Shown piece by piece: positions 1 to 6,059 of a DNA stretch of 15,228 bases. Within the stretch, counting starts at the first letter, position 1. Every line of letters starts with the position of its first letter. A program made the position numbers and the translations under genes. Source of the DNA: Lachnospiraceae bacterium (GTDB lineage Bacteria > Bacillota > Clostridia > Lachnospirales > Lachnospiraceae); the NCBI GenBank assembly GCA_019420465.1, contig JAHZHB010000085.1, positions 1 through 15,228 of the forward strand, given 5' to 3'. The notes beneath the pieces were generated by a model, which saw only the letters and a program-made list of their open reading frames with translations, searched no databases and was not told where the DNA came from.

Positions 1-86
1 CACACGTCCGTAAAAAGCAAAAGACTGTCTGATCTTTTCATTTAGCATGTACTTTATTTCCTTTGTTTTCTTTAAAATAACAACTG

Positions 87-356
87 TTACCGGATCAGCC
101 AGAATCCCACTGCCAGCTGAATAAGAAAAATCACCGGAATACCCACATAAAACCGTGGTTTTCTGGTTTTGTGATGAAATATATGCATACCGCACCACGC
201 ACCGATACTACCTCCAAATACTGCGATACCAAGAAGCGTTGCCTCAGGAATCCGCCAGAGATCGCGTTTTGCCTTATATTTGTCCATGCCATACAGCCCA
301 AAGGCTGCCACATTGACGATGATCAGATACAGACTGACCGGATATATCCATTCCAT
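87..356 (-). CDS. DUF1294 family small membrane protein
   Basis: An 89-residue protein with hydrophobic segments near residues 5-22, 40-58 and 70-88, so probably a small integral membrane protein. It carries the signature I recall for DUF1294: an N-terminal 'N..AF.LYGMDK..A' stretch, then 'WRIPE..LL', a GGSIGA turn, and 'HKTRKPRF..GIP' before the last membrane segment. The length is normal for the family and no biochemical function is established. A GGAG ribosome binding site lies 7 bases before the ATG, which supports this start. The gene follows the TrmH-type methyltransferase by 72 bases on the same strand and is probably the last gene of that unit. No clear terminator is seen in the 86 bases between its stop and the window edge. 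Confidence 0.88.
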   Translation of the reverse strand: MEWIYPVSLYLIIVNVAAFGLYGMDKYKAKRDLWRIPEATLLGIAVFGGSIGAWCGMHIFHHKTRKPRFYVGIPVIFLIQLAVGFWLIR

Positions 357-428
357 ATTTTTTCTCCATTTTTTGCTGTTTCAGCAGCTGCCCTGCTGTT
401 TCTTACACACGGTCAGAACCGCGTCTGT

Positions 429-1322
429 TTACCGACGTCTTCCCAGTTCCCAGAATGCCACTGCACTGGCTGCTGCCACATTCAGGGAATCCACCCCATG
501 TGACATCGGAATCTTTACCGTATAATCACAGGCATCGATCGTTTCTGTCATAAGCCCGTCACCTTCTGCGCCTAAGAATACCGCCAGTTTTTCTTCCTGT
601 TTTAATGCCGGATCATCGATATCCACCGTATTATTGCGCAGTGCCATAGCCACCGTCTTAAATCCCAGCTCTTTTAGCTTTTGCATACCCTGCCCGGGCC
701 ATATGGTTTTCTTCGGAAAATACGTCCAGGGAATCTGAAATACCGTTCCCATACTTACTCTGGCTGCCCGACGGTAATACGGATCGCTGCAGTCTGGTGT
801 CAGTAAAACCGCATCCATATGCAGCGCTGCTGCCGAGCGGAAAACAGCACCCACATTCGTAGGATTAACCACATGTTCCAGCACGGCGATCCTTGTTGTA
901 TTCCCGCAGATTTCTTCGACAGACAACAGTGTATTGCGTCGCATCGCGCAGAGCAGCCCACGGGTCAGAGCAAATCCGGTCAGCTGCTTCAGCACTTCAA
1001 ACGGCGCCGTATAGACCGGCACATCGGAACAACCATCAAGCAGTGCCCGGACATGCTCTGCCTCTTTTGTCTCTGTCGCCTGCATGGTCTGCGGCGGCTG
1101 TCTGTCTTCTGTCAGACCACATTTTTCCGCCATTTCAGAAGGCAACAGAAAAGACTCTGCCACAAGACCTCTCTGCATGGCTCTCTCGATCACATTCGGA
1201 CTCTCCACGATACAAAGCCCCGGTGCCGGCTCATACAGATGTAAAAGCTGACTCTCATGCAGTCTGGCATACACATCCAGTGCCGGATTCTGAAAATCGA
1301 TAATCTCTGTTCTTCGTGCCAT
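429..1322 (-). CDS. TrmH/SpoU-family RNA 2'-O-methyltransferase
   Basis: This 297-residue protein of the SPOUT superfamily should transfer a methyl group from SAM to a ribose 2'-OH in rRNA or tRNA. All three SpoU motifs are visible in the C-terminal half: 'NPTNVGAVFRSA' (motif 1, residues about 153-164), 'FLGAEGDGL' (motif 2) and 'IPMSHGVDSLNVAAASA' (motif 3), which together form the trefoil-knot SAM site and carry the catalytic Arg and Asn. The N-terminal third ('LHLYEP...LCIVESPNVIERAM') fits the small substrate-binding domain of these enzymes. The ATG lies 3 bases after the HAD gene stop, and its GGAG ribosome binding site is inside the end of that gene, so the two are probably co-transcribed and coupled. 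The RNA target cannot be told from sequence. Confidence 0.93.
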   Translation of the reverse strand: MARRTEIIDFQNPALDVYARLHESQLLHLYEPAPGLCIVESPNVIERAMQRGLVAESFLLPSEMAEKCGLTEDRQPPQTMQATETKEAEHVRALLDGCSDVPVYTAPFEVLKQLTGFALTRGLLCAMRRNTLLSVEEICGNTTRIAVLEHVVNPTNVGAVFRSAAALHMDAVLLTPDCSDPYYRRAARVSMGTVFQIPWTYFPKKTIWPGQGMQKLKELGFKTVAMALRNNTVDIDDPALKQEEKLAVFLGAEGDGLMTETIDACDYTVKIPMSHGVDSLNVAAASAVAFWELGRRR

Positions 1323-1325
1323 CCT

Positions 1326-1943
1326 TTACTCCATTTCCAGCAAGGCTTTCAGATCTTTTTCCAGTCCCTTTGCCGACTCCACACGCTTTGCCGGAATACC
1401 AAACCGGATCGCTCCCTGCACATTTTCTTCCCTGTCATCAAAAAACAGACCGTCTGCTGGCTCCAGATGATAGCAGCTGCAGAGCTCTGCAAAGATCTCC
1501 GGGGATGGTTTCGCCTTCTGTATCATATACGAAACGAGAATGCCATCCATGTCTTTCATAAAATCGGCATATTCTGTATGTTTTTTAAAGAGTTTTTCCG
1601 GATAATTCGAAAGAATATACAGTCCGTATCCGGCCTCTTTTAACTGATGTACCAGTTTCCACACCTGTGGTCTCGCCACATGCATATATTCACCGTGACT
1701 GATAAACCATTCGATCACTTCAGCATCTTCGGGATGCTTTTTCTGAAACTGCCGGATCACTTCTTCCTGGGTCAGTGTGCCCAGATCAAAGATGCTCCAC
1801 AGCCGGTCCGGATCATCAAACATTTCGGTTCCCACACGGATAGCTTCTTTCTCTTCGAGGCCATAATCCATCAGCATCTGTTTCCATCTGTAGTCGATCA
1901 GCACATCTCCCACATCGAAAATAATATATTTCGGTCTGTTCAC
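1326..1943 (-). CDS. HAD-superfamily hydrolase, YihX-like subfamily IA
   Basis: A 205-residue haloacid-dehalogenase-type phosphatase. Motif I is 'IIFDVGDVLIDY' at the extreme N-terminus, with the nucleophile Asp in DVG. The usual second Asp (DxD) is Gly, as in the YihX-like sugar-phosphatase group. Motif II is 'LYILSN', motif III the Lys of 'KAKPSPEIF', and motif IV 'FFDDREENVQGA'. The helical cap lies between motifs I and II. I chose the GTG at 1943 because a GGAGG site lies 7 bases upstream and motif I should start near residue 6. A longer reading to 2042 would run through the putative TATAAT promoter at 1975-1980. Substrate is unknown; YihX acts on alpha-glucose-1-phosphate, but that is only a family analogy. 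First gene of a likely three-gene unit. Confidence 0.9.
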   Translation of the reverse strand: MNRPKYIIFDVGDVLIDYRWKQMLMDYGLEEKEAIRVGTEMFDDPDRLWSIFDLGTLTQEEVIRQFQKKHPEDAEVIEWFISHGEYMHVARPQVWKLVHQLKEAGYGLYILSNYPEKLFKKHTEYADFMKDMDGILVSYMIQKAKPSPEIFAELCSCYHLEPADGLFFDDREENVQGAIRFGIPAKRVESAKGLEKDLKALLEME

Positions 1944-2244
1944 TGTGTTTCCTCCATTCGTGTTGTCTTTTGCCATTATACCGCATGTTTCTGCCAATTT
2001 CCACTGGAAGGAAACCAGAGCTGTCCAACACCTTTGCCGCACAAAAGAAGCACAGAGCCTCTACTGCCTACGTAGACTACTCCTATTCGCTACTTGTTTC
2101 ATCACCTTTTTTCTTTCTGCCACCTGTTTTATTTTTCTGTCAGCCCGTTAATCCGCTCCGCGTACATCCGCACGACAGATCACCAGAAACACCATGATCT
2201 ATCTTCTTAAGCATAATCCTCTTTAAACAGTTCTTAACACAGTT
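1944..2244. other. 300-bp gap between Rpn-like and HAD genes
   Basis: No conserved gene is recognised here. Beyond the promoter elements at 1975-2009 there is one short minus-strand reading frame at 2061-2102 (ATG, 13 codons, MKQVANRSSLRRQ). It is preceded by AAAAAAGGTG, but the Shine-Dalgarno-like bases touch the ATG, which is too close for normal initiation. It is rich in AGG, AGT and CTA codons. A weak inverted repeat (AGATCA at 2177-2182, TGATCT at 2195-2200) lies 45 bases past the Rpn stop, without a T-tract, so I do not call it a terminator. Confidence 0.3.
1975..2009 (-). promoter_or_regulatory. Putative promoter and palindrome upstream of HAD gene
   Basis: Read on the minus strand there is a perfect TATAAT -10 element (1975-1980), about 30 bases before the GTG of the HAD gene. 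No good -35 hexamer is found at 16-18 bp spacing. Instead a perfect palindrome TTCCACTGGAA (1999-2009) sits where the -35 would be. This may be an operator or an activator site replacing a weak -35. The -10 assignment is reasonable; the operator idea is inference. Confidence 0.45.
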
Positions 2245-3177
2245 TTATTCCACGCTCTTCGCCTGTTTCTGATATTTTCTCAGTTCAGCCTCTAATTCTG
2301 CAATCTTTCTCTCCGCAGCATCTGCACGTTGACATGCAGTCTCCATATTTTTCTCCGCTTCATCTGCCCGCTGGTGTTCTTCATCCGCCCGCTGACGTTC
2401 CGCCTCCGTGTTTTTCCGCTCTTCGGCACGGCCTTCTTCCAGGCTTTCCTCACGCAACATTCTGTCCCTCTCAAACCACTTCATATAACCTACAGTCACC
2501 TCCTGATCACGCTTCACGATTTCCACCATTTCCTGTATCTCTTTCAGCGTATCATTCACTGCATTTTCCCACGTCGTATGCTCCATATACCGCAACAGCT
2601 GTGAAAGTTTCTCAGATACCTCGCCCTTAGTTCCCTTCGTATACAGCACCATCGTCCTTGCTCCATCCTCATACGGCATCCCCGGCTCTTCCATACATGC
2701 GTTTTTAATCGTATACTTCACGCGGTCATACCCAAACGGATCATAATCGCTGATAAAGATCACATACACTCTTTTCAGATTTCCAAACTCTTCACTCGTT
2801 TTCAAAGCATGGCTGTCGATCAGCGCATGATAAAAACGCGCCCTTTTCGGAAACTCCTCGATTTTCTTCCTCGTCCTGTTATTTTTCAGATCCGCTTCCA
2901 GATCATAAATGAAAGCACCCTTTTGTACTTCCGTCTCCGCCTCCAGATCCAGACTCTCCTCTCCTTCCACATAAACATCCAGTCTGGCTCCCCGCAGATC
3001 CGTATCCATACCTCCATACGTCCTCTGTGGTATCACCTTCAGCTTCGGAAACTCTTTCTCAAACACACATTCCAGAATCCGGTGTGTAAACTTTTCTCCC
3101 ACCTCCGGATGCGTCATCATGGCATTAAAGAGGAAATCATCCAACAGGTTCAGATCTTTCAGTTTCTTTCTTTGCAT
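2245..3177 (-). CDS. Rpn-family PD-(D/E)XK nuclease / transposase-like protein with coiled-coil tail
   Basis: A 310-residue protein of the Rpn / 'PD-(D/E)XK nuclease family transposase' group, known as recombination-promoting DNA endonucleases and often called putative transposases. The N-terminus 'LKDLNLLDDFLFNAMM' is typical. The nuclease core shows Asp67 in 'GARLDVYVEG' and the ExQ motif Glu83-Val-Gln85 in 'AETEVQK', followed by the conserved 'KRARFYHALIDSHAL', 'KRVYVIFISDYDPFG' and 'ENAVNDTLKEI' segments. From about residue 250 the protein becomes a charged coiled coil with heptads of the type QRADEEH/QRADEAE. The ATG at 3177 is chosen because AAAGGAG lies 7 bases upstream; an upstream in-frame start at 3231 has no such site. 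It is monocistronic, with its own promoter and a leader of about 145 bases. No terminal inverted repeats flank it, so I do not call a mobile element. Confidence 0.88.
   Translation of the reverse strand: MQRKKLKDLNLLDDFLFNAMMTHPEVGEKFTHRILECVFEKEFPKLKVIPQRTYGGMDTDLRGARLDVYVEGEESLDLEAETEVQKGAFIYDLEADLKNNRTRKKIEEFPKRARFYHALIDSHALKTSEEFGNLKRVYVIFISDYDPFGYDRVKYTIKNACMEEPGMPYEDGARTMVLYTKGTKGEVSEKLSQLLRYMEHTTWENAVNDTLKEIQEMVEIVKRDQEVTVGYMKWFERDRMLREESLEEGRAEERKNTEAERQRADEEHQRADEAEKNMETACQRADAAERKIAELEAELRKYQKQAKSVE
2353..2394 (-). repeat. Tandem 21-bp repeat coding for coiled-coil heptads
   Basis: Two adjacent 21-bp units (2353-2373 and 2374-2394) share a 15-base core, TTCATCYGCCCGCTG on the plus strand. 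They encode successive heptads ending in QRADE within the C-terminal coiled coil of the Rpn-like protein. A third, more diverged heptad (QRADAAE) follows in the protein. Units of exactly 21 bp can be gained or lost without shifting frame. Confidence 0.75.
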
Positions 3178-3329
3178 TCGCGTACTCCTTTCGCTTAACG
3201 GTGAAAGAAATACACGGACAATTACAGACACTATTACCTGTCGCCACTTCTTCCACCATATTCAGTTCTGTTTTCATATGGGGATCCGTGACCGATTGGT
3301 CTGTGAACATTTCCCAGATATGTATCTTT

Positions 3330-3358
3330 ACTATAACAAAGTCTTTATGCACTGTCAA
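3330..3358 (-). promoter_or_regulatory. Sigma-A-type promoter for the Rpn-like gene
   Basis: On the minus strand, TTGACA (3353-3358) is followed after exactly 17 bp by TATAGT (3330-3335). This is the closest match to the vegetative consensus in the window. The predicted start near 3323 gives a 5' leader of about 145 bases before the ATG at 3177. A 57-codon reading frame within the leader (3137-3310) overlaps the gene start in another frame but has no convincing ribosome binding site. Confidence 0.8.
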
Positions 3359-3461
3359 TAATATTTTATAACTACTTTATTCATCTTTTAACCCGTCAGC
3401 ATTCTTACATCTTCATATATCAGAAACCCGTCTGCAGTTCCCCAGAAACTGATATAGCCAT

Positions 3462-3827
3462 CTACACCCATACATGCCCTACAGTGCTTCCAAACAGTGC
3501 CGGCAGATCTGTAAATCCGGGATACACATTTCTTTTTTCAGACACTTCCCGGTAAAACTCTCTCTCCAGTCTGTGTGCCAGCATATCTTCTGAAACACGC
3601 CGGAATACTTCCGGCAGACACTGTTTTAAATCTGCTGCGATCCCGCGATAACTCTTCCAGGCGATCGCACCTTCCGGATCGATCTTTCCGTCTGTGTATC
3701 CCAGGCAGGTCATTACCTTTTCTATCAATGCTTTCTGCGGTTTAAGATCACACCCCTGTAAAATGTGTTCCTCCTTCAACTGTACTTTGCCATTGTAAAG
3801 AAGGTATGTAAAATACGATACGGTCAA
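3462..3827 (-). CDS. Unrecognised protein, possibly a decaying gene
   Basis: I do not recognise this reading frame of up to 121 codons. It is mostly alpha-helical in character ('ALIEKVMTCLGYTDG', 'AADLKQCLPEVFRRVSEDMLAHRLEREFYREV') and ends 'ALFGSTVGHVWV'. No signal peptide or membrane segment is visible. The start is uncertain. The TTG at 3827 has no ribosome binding site, while a strong AAGGAGG site lies 5 bases before an in-frame ATT (3762-3764), where a functional gene would be expected to have ATG. Just past the TAG stop, another frame reads 'GVDGYISFWGTADGFLIYE...MLTG' to a stop near 3391, which looks protein-like and could be the original C-terminus after a frameshift. It may be an ORFan, a gene with a rare start codon, or a pseudogene. 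TGTAA repeats lie just upstream. Confidence 0.4.
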   Translation of the reverse strand: MTVSYFTYLLYNGKVQLKEEHILQGCDLKPQKALIEKVMTCLGYTDGKIDPEGAIAWKSYRGIAADLKQCLPEVFRRVSEDMLAHRLEREFYREVSEKRNVYPGFTDLPALFGSTVGHVWV

Positions 3828-3887
3828 TCTGTAAGGAGTTTGTAAGAAGTTGAAAAAGTGATTTTTGGAAATGTAAATGGTTTGTAA
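3794..3887. promoter_or_regulatory. Array of six TGTAA half-sites (response-regulator-like box)
   Basis: Plus-strand TGTAA (minus-strand TTACA) occurs at 3794, 3807, 3830, 3841, 3872 and 3883. The inner four form two direct-repeat pairs, each with 11-bp spacing, and the two 17-bp pairs (3830-3846, 3872-3888) agree at 13 of 17 positions. Direct repeats one helical turn apart are typical of OmpR/PhoB-family response regulators, for example the TTNACA repeats of Pho boxes. Which strand is controlled is unclear. On the minus strand the array lies at the start of the 3462-3827 gene. On the plus strand a TATAAT (3920-3925) lies downstream, but no plus-strand gene follows. Confidence 0.5.
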
Positions 3888-3928
3888 ATTGTATTTGCAA
3901 AAGAACGCTGTTTGTTTCCTATAATAAA

Positions 3929-3971
3929 GGCCGGACAGACAGCACCTTCATTTTCTGCTGTCTGTCCGGCC
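3929..3971 (-). terminator. Intrinsic terminator of the rRNA methyltransferase gene
   Basis: A perfect 16-bp inverted repeat (arms 3929-3944 and 3956-3971) with an 11-base loop starts 18 bases past the methyltransferase stop. On the minus strand it is followed by TTTATTAT, a modest U-tract. The stem is unusually long and strong. On the plus strand no T-run follows, so it terminates minus-strand transcription only. Confidence 0.82.
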
Positions 3972-3988
3972 ATAGTCTGCAAAAGCAT

Positions 3989-5368
3989 TCAGTGCATTCT
4001 CCATCCGGAAAGAAATTTATTTTTCAGCACACCATTGACCAGCTTGCCCCAGCCCAGTGGATAACCATCAACGCAGAAAAGCTGCCATCCTTTTTGGCGT
4101 ACAGCTTCCGTATCGTCGATCAGGATCGTTTCGCCCTTCAGATAGCGCAATACCCGGTCATCTGTAGCCGGCAGGTCGATCACTGCGGCATAGGATTCTT
4201 TTTTCAGCGCCATAGCCAAAGGCTGTGACGGTTCAAAGCGATCCTTTCTGATCTCGCCCAGAAGCAGGCCATTGCGGACAAACTTTATACCTCTCACCTT
4301 TGGCAGCACAGCTGGAACCGCATACACCATGCCGTTGCGGATATCCAGCGTATATCCTGCGCTTTCTGTCTTTACATCCGCAAAAAACTCTTTCAGTGCT
4401 TTTTCCTGCTGTTTGTCCAGGCGGATATGGCTGACACTGGCAGTATTTTTACCGGCTTCACCCTGTTTTTTTAACAATGCCAGATAATGTCCCTCGCCGT
4501 CCATATACTGTGGCCAGATACGCACCGTCTTTGTCAGTTCCGGATTGTTATCAGCCCACTCCGGTCGTCCTTTGGCAAACCCTTCGTACCATGGTGTGAT
4601 CTCTTCGAGAGAAAATTCCGGATACAGCTGCAGGACTCTGGCTATCTGTTTTTCATTTTCTTCTGCTGAAAACGTACAGGTAGAATACAAAAGATGTCCT
4701 CCCGGTTTTAGCATCTGTACGGCTGCATCCAGGATCGGCCGCTGCATCGCAGCACAGATATCGGGCTTGTCCGGTGTCCATGCTTCCATCACGGCAGGTT
4801 CTTTACGAAACATCCCCTCGCCGGAACAGGGAGCATCCACCAGGATTTTGTCAAAAAAATCCGGGAAAACTGCAGCCAGCCGCGCCGGTTCCTCATTCGT
4901 CAGAAAGGCATTGGGAATACCTGCCACTTCCACATTTTTCAGAAGTGCCTTCATACGCGATGCACTGATATCGTTAGCAACCAAAAGACCCTCACCGCGA
5001 AGACGTGTACCCAGCTCCGTTGCCTTGCCCCCCGGTGCCGCACACAGATCCAGCACACATTCCCCCGGCTCTGCCTTAAGACGGGACGCCGGTGTCATGG
5101 CACTGGGCTCCTGCATATAGTACAGCCCCGCAAAATAGTAGGGATGCTTCGTCGGCTGATCCTCCGGCTTATAGAAATAGCCATTCTCCACCCAGGGAAT
5201 CGGCTGCAGGGAAAAAGGCGCTATCCGTTCAAACTCTTCCGGTGAGACCTTGGCCGTATTGACCCTGAGCCCGTATACCCGTTCCCTGTCATATCCGGCA
5301 AAAAAAGTCTCACTCTCTTCTCCCAGCATTTCTTTCATTCTTTCCACAAAGTGCTCCGGCAGCTGCAT
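3989..5368 (-). CDS. rsmF: RsmF/RsmB-family rRNA (cytosine-5) methyltransferase
   Basis: A 459-residue SAM-dependent RNA m5C methyltransferase of the NOP2/RsmB/RsmF family. The N-terminal domain 'LPEHFVERMKEMLGEE' precedes the SAM-binding motif I 'VLDLCAAPGGKATEL' (residues 105-119), motif IV 'DAPCSGEGMFRK' with Cys181, and motif VI 'STCTFSAEENE' with Cys231. These two cysteines are the pair used for covalent catalysis and enzyme release. The C-terminal 170 residues ('GYPLGWGKLVNGVLKNKFLSGW' at the end) match the extra RsmF-type C-terminal domain, expected to help bind rRNA. The product most likely modifies 16S rRNA, but the exact cytosine is not predictable. GGAGG precedes the ATG by 10 bases. 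It has its own promoter (5412-5440) and terminator (3929-3971), so it is probably monocistronic. Confidence 0.93.
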   Translation of the reverse strand: MQLPEHFVERMKEMLGEESETFFAGYDRERVYGLRVNTAKVSPEEFERIAPFSLQPIPWVENGYFYKPEDQPTKHPYYFAGLYYMQEPSAMTPASRLKAEPGECVLDLCAAPGGKATELGTRLRGEGLLVANDISASRMKALLKNVEVAGIPNAFLTNEEPARLAAVFPDFFDKILVDAPCSGEGMFRKEPAVMEAWTPDKPDICAAMQRPILDAAVQMLKPGGHLLYSTCTFSAEENEKQIARVLQLYPEFSLEEITPWYEGFAKGRPEWADNNPELTKTVRIWPQYMDGEGHYLALLKKQGEAGKNTASVSHIRLDKQQEKALKEFFADVKTESAGYTLDIRNGMVYAVPAVLPKVRGIKFVRNGLLLGEIRKDRFEPSQPLAMALKKESYAAVIDLPATDDRVLRYLKGETILIDDTEAVRQKGWQLFCVDGYPLGWGKLVNGVLKNKFLSGWRMH

Positions 5369-5411
5369 CCTGATCTGTCCTCCATATTTCTCTATATAGG
5401 TTCTTCTCTAT

Positions 5412-5459
5412 ATCATATACTTTCCTGCCTGATCTGACAACCATTCTGTGCGAACAGAA
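5412..5459 (-). promoter_or_regulatory. Promoter of the rRNA methyltransferase gene with adjacent palindrome
   Basis: On the minus strand TTGTCA (5435-5440) is separated by 17 bp from TATGAT (5412-5417), a good sigma-A match 44 bases before the ATG. Immediately upstream of the -35 is a perfect inverted repeat TTCTGT-GCGA-ACAGAA (5444-5459), a possible regulator site. It does not match the GAAC-N4-GTTC SOS box. The promoter is well supported; the function of the palindrome is unknown. Confidence 0.68.
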
Positions 5460-5535
5460 CTAACAGCCGCTTACACTGCTGCCTTTTGTCGTTGCCAGGT
5501 AAATAGCAGCCGGATAACTTTTGAAGATCTCAGGG

Positions 5536-5569
5536 CATAAAAACAGTGCGGACCCGTCAGGACCCGCAC
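5536..5569 (-). terminator. Intrinsic terminator of spoVG
   Basis: Read on the minus strand, a 10-bp stem (5546-5555 with 5560-5569, including two G-T pairs) with a TGAC loop is followed by TGTTTTTATG. It starts 18 bases after the spoVG stop codon. Confidence 0.85.
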
Positions 5570-5587
5570 CATAGCTTCTTTTGTATT

Positions 5588-5866
5588 TTACTGTTCGCCT
5601 GTTTCTTCCTCTTCCATGGCTTCCACATACTTTTGCAGAATCAGCTTCTGCAATTCGTTGCGGGTCTCAGAATTGATCGGATGTGCGATATCCTTGTACT
5701 CACCATCAGTAGCTTTGCGGCTGGGCATCGCGATAAACAGGCCCTTGTCACCTTCGATCACCTTGATATCGTGTACAACAAACACTTCGTCGATCGTGAT
5801 CGATACTACTGCTTTCATCTTACCATTTCTGGCCACCTTGCGAACTCTGACATCTGTGATATTCAT
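5588..5866 (-). CDS. spoVG: Septation / sporulation regulator SpoVG
   Basis: A 92-residue SpoVG. The family's nearly invariant features are present: 'MNITDVRVRKV', 'MKAVVSITIDEVFVVHDIKVIEG..GLFIAMPS', and 'DIAHPINSETRNELQKLILQKY'. Known SpoVG proteins bind nucleic acid and influence asymmetric septation, capsule or virulence gene expression, depending on species. The start at 5866 is fixed by homology; an in-frame extension to 5911 adds 15 non-conserved residues and crosses a hairpin. The ribosome binding site is weak (AGAAGAA), directly after a hairpin (5879-5897), so translation may be controlled by leader structure. The C-terminal tail 'VEAMEEEETGEQ' is acidic and variable, as usual. It lies downstream of glgD, separated by 193 bases, and may have its own promoter. 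No clear sigma-H promoter was found. Confidence 0.95.
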   Translation of the reverse strand: MNITDVRVRKVARNGKMKAVVSITIDEVFVVHDIKVIEGDKGLFIAMPSRKATDGEYKDIAHPINSETRNELQKLILQKYVEAMEEEETGEQ

Positions 5867-5878
5867 ATATTCTTCTGC

Positions 5879-6000
5879 CCGGATTTCCCATATCCGGACA
5901 TTTCCCCCCAAACATTTTGCTGATCCGGGAAACGATCGTCTTCCCTTTGCACACCATATTTTTCTGCGCCTGTGGGAAAGACGTTCATTTCCCTCAGGCG
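5879..6000 (-). promoter_or_regulatory. spoVG leader with two hairpins and clustered GGGAAA motifs
   Basis: Two inverted repeats lie in the 193-base spoVG upstream region. The first (5879-5884 CCGGAT with 5892-5897 ATCCGG) ends 12 bases before the spoVG ATG. The second is stronger: CGCCTG-t-GGGAAA (5967-5979) pairs with TTTCCC-t-CAGGCG (5988-6000), 12 pairs with one T-T mismatch and an 8-base loop. No T-tract follows either on the minus strand. GGGAAA or its complement occurs five times between 5884 and 5993. The role is unknown: operator, RNA structure or attenuation are all possible. Confidence 0.45.
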
Positions 6001-6059
6001 ATCTGCTCCCCTGATACGGATATTCTGTATCGGAAAGCTCCTATGGTATGCGGCTTATC

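Noticed and set aside
2245..3358. Insertion sequence or transposon around the Rpn-like gene
   Set aside because: No terminal inverted repeats or target-site duplication could be found by eye; Rpn proteins are not classical IS transposases.
4545..5120. Open frame of 191 codons on the plus strand opposite the rRNA methyltransferase
   Set aside because: Low-complexity Ser/Arg/Ala composition typical of an antisense shadow; the opposite strand has intact catalytic motifs.
5444..5459. LexA/SOS box upstream of the rRNA methyltransferase gene
   Set aside because: The palindrome TTCTGT-N4-ACAGAA does not match GAAC-N4-GTTC or the clostridial variants I know.
6018..6045. Possible sigma-H promoter for spoVG (AGGA ... 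ACAGAATAT on the minus strand)
   Set aside because: The -10-like part matches, but only 13 bases separate AGGA from GAAT, whereas about 17-18 are expected, and the -35 lacks the AT-rich end.
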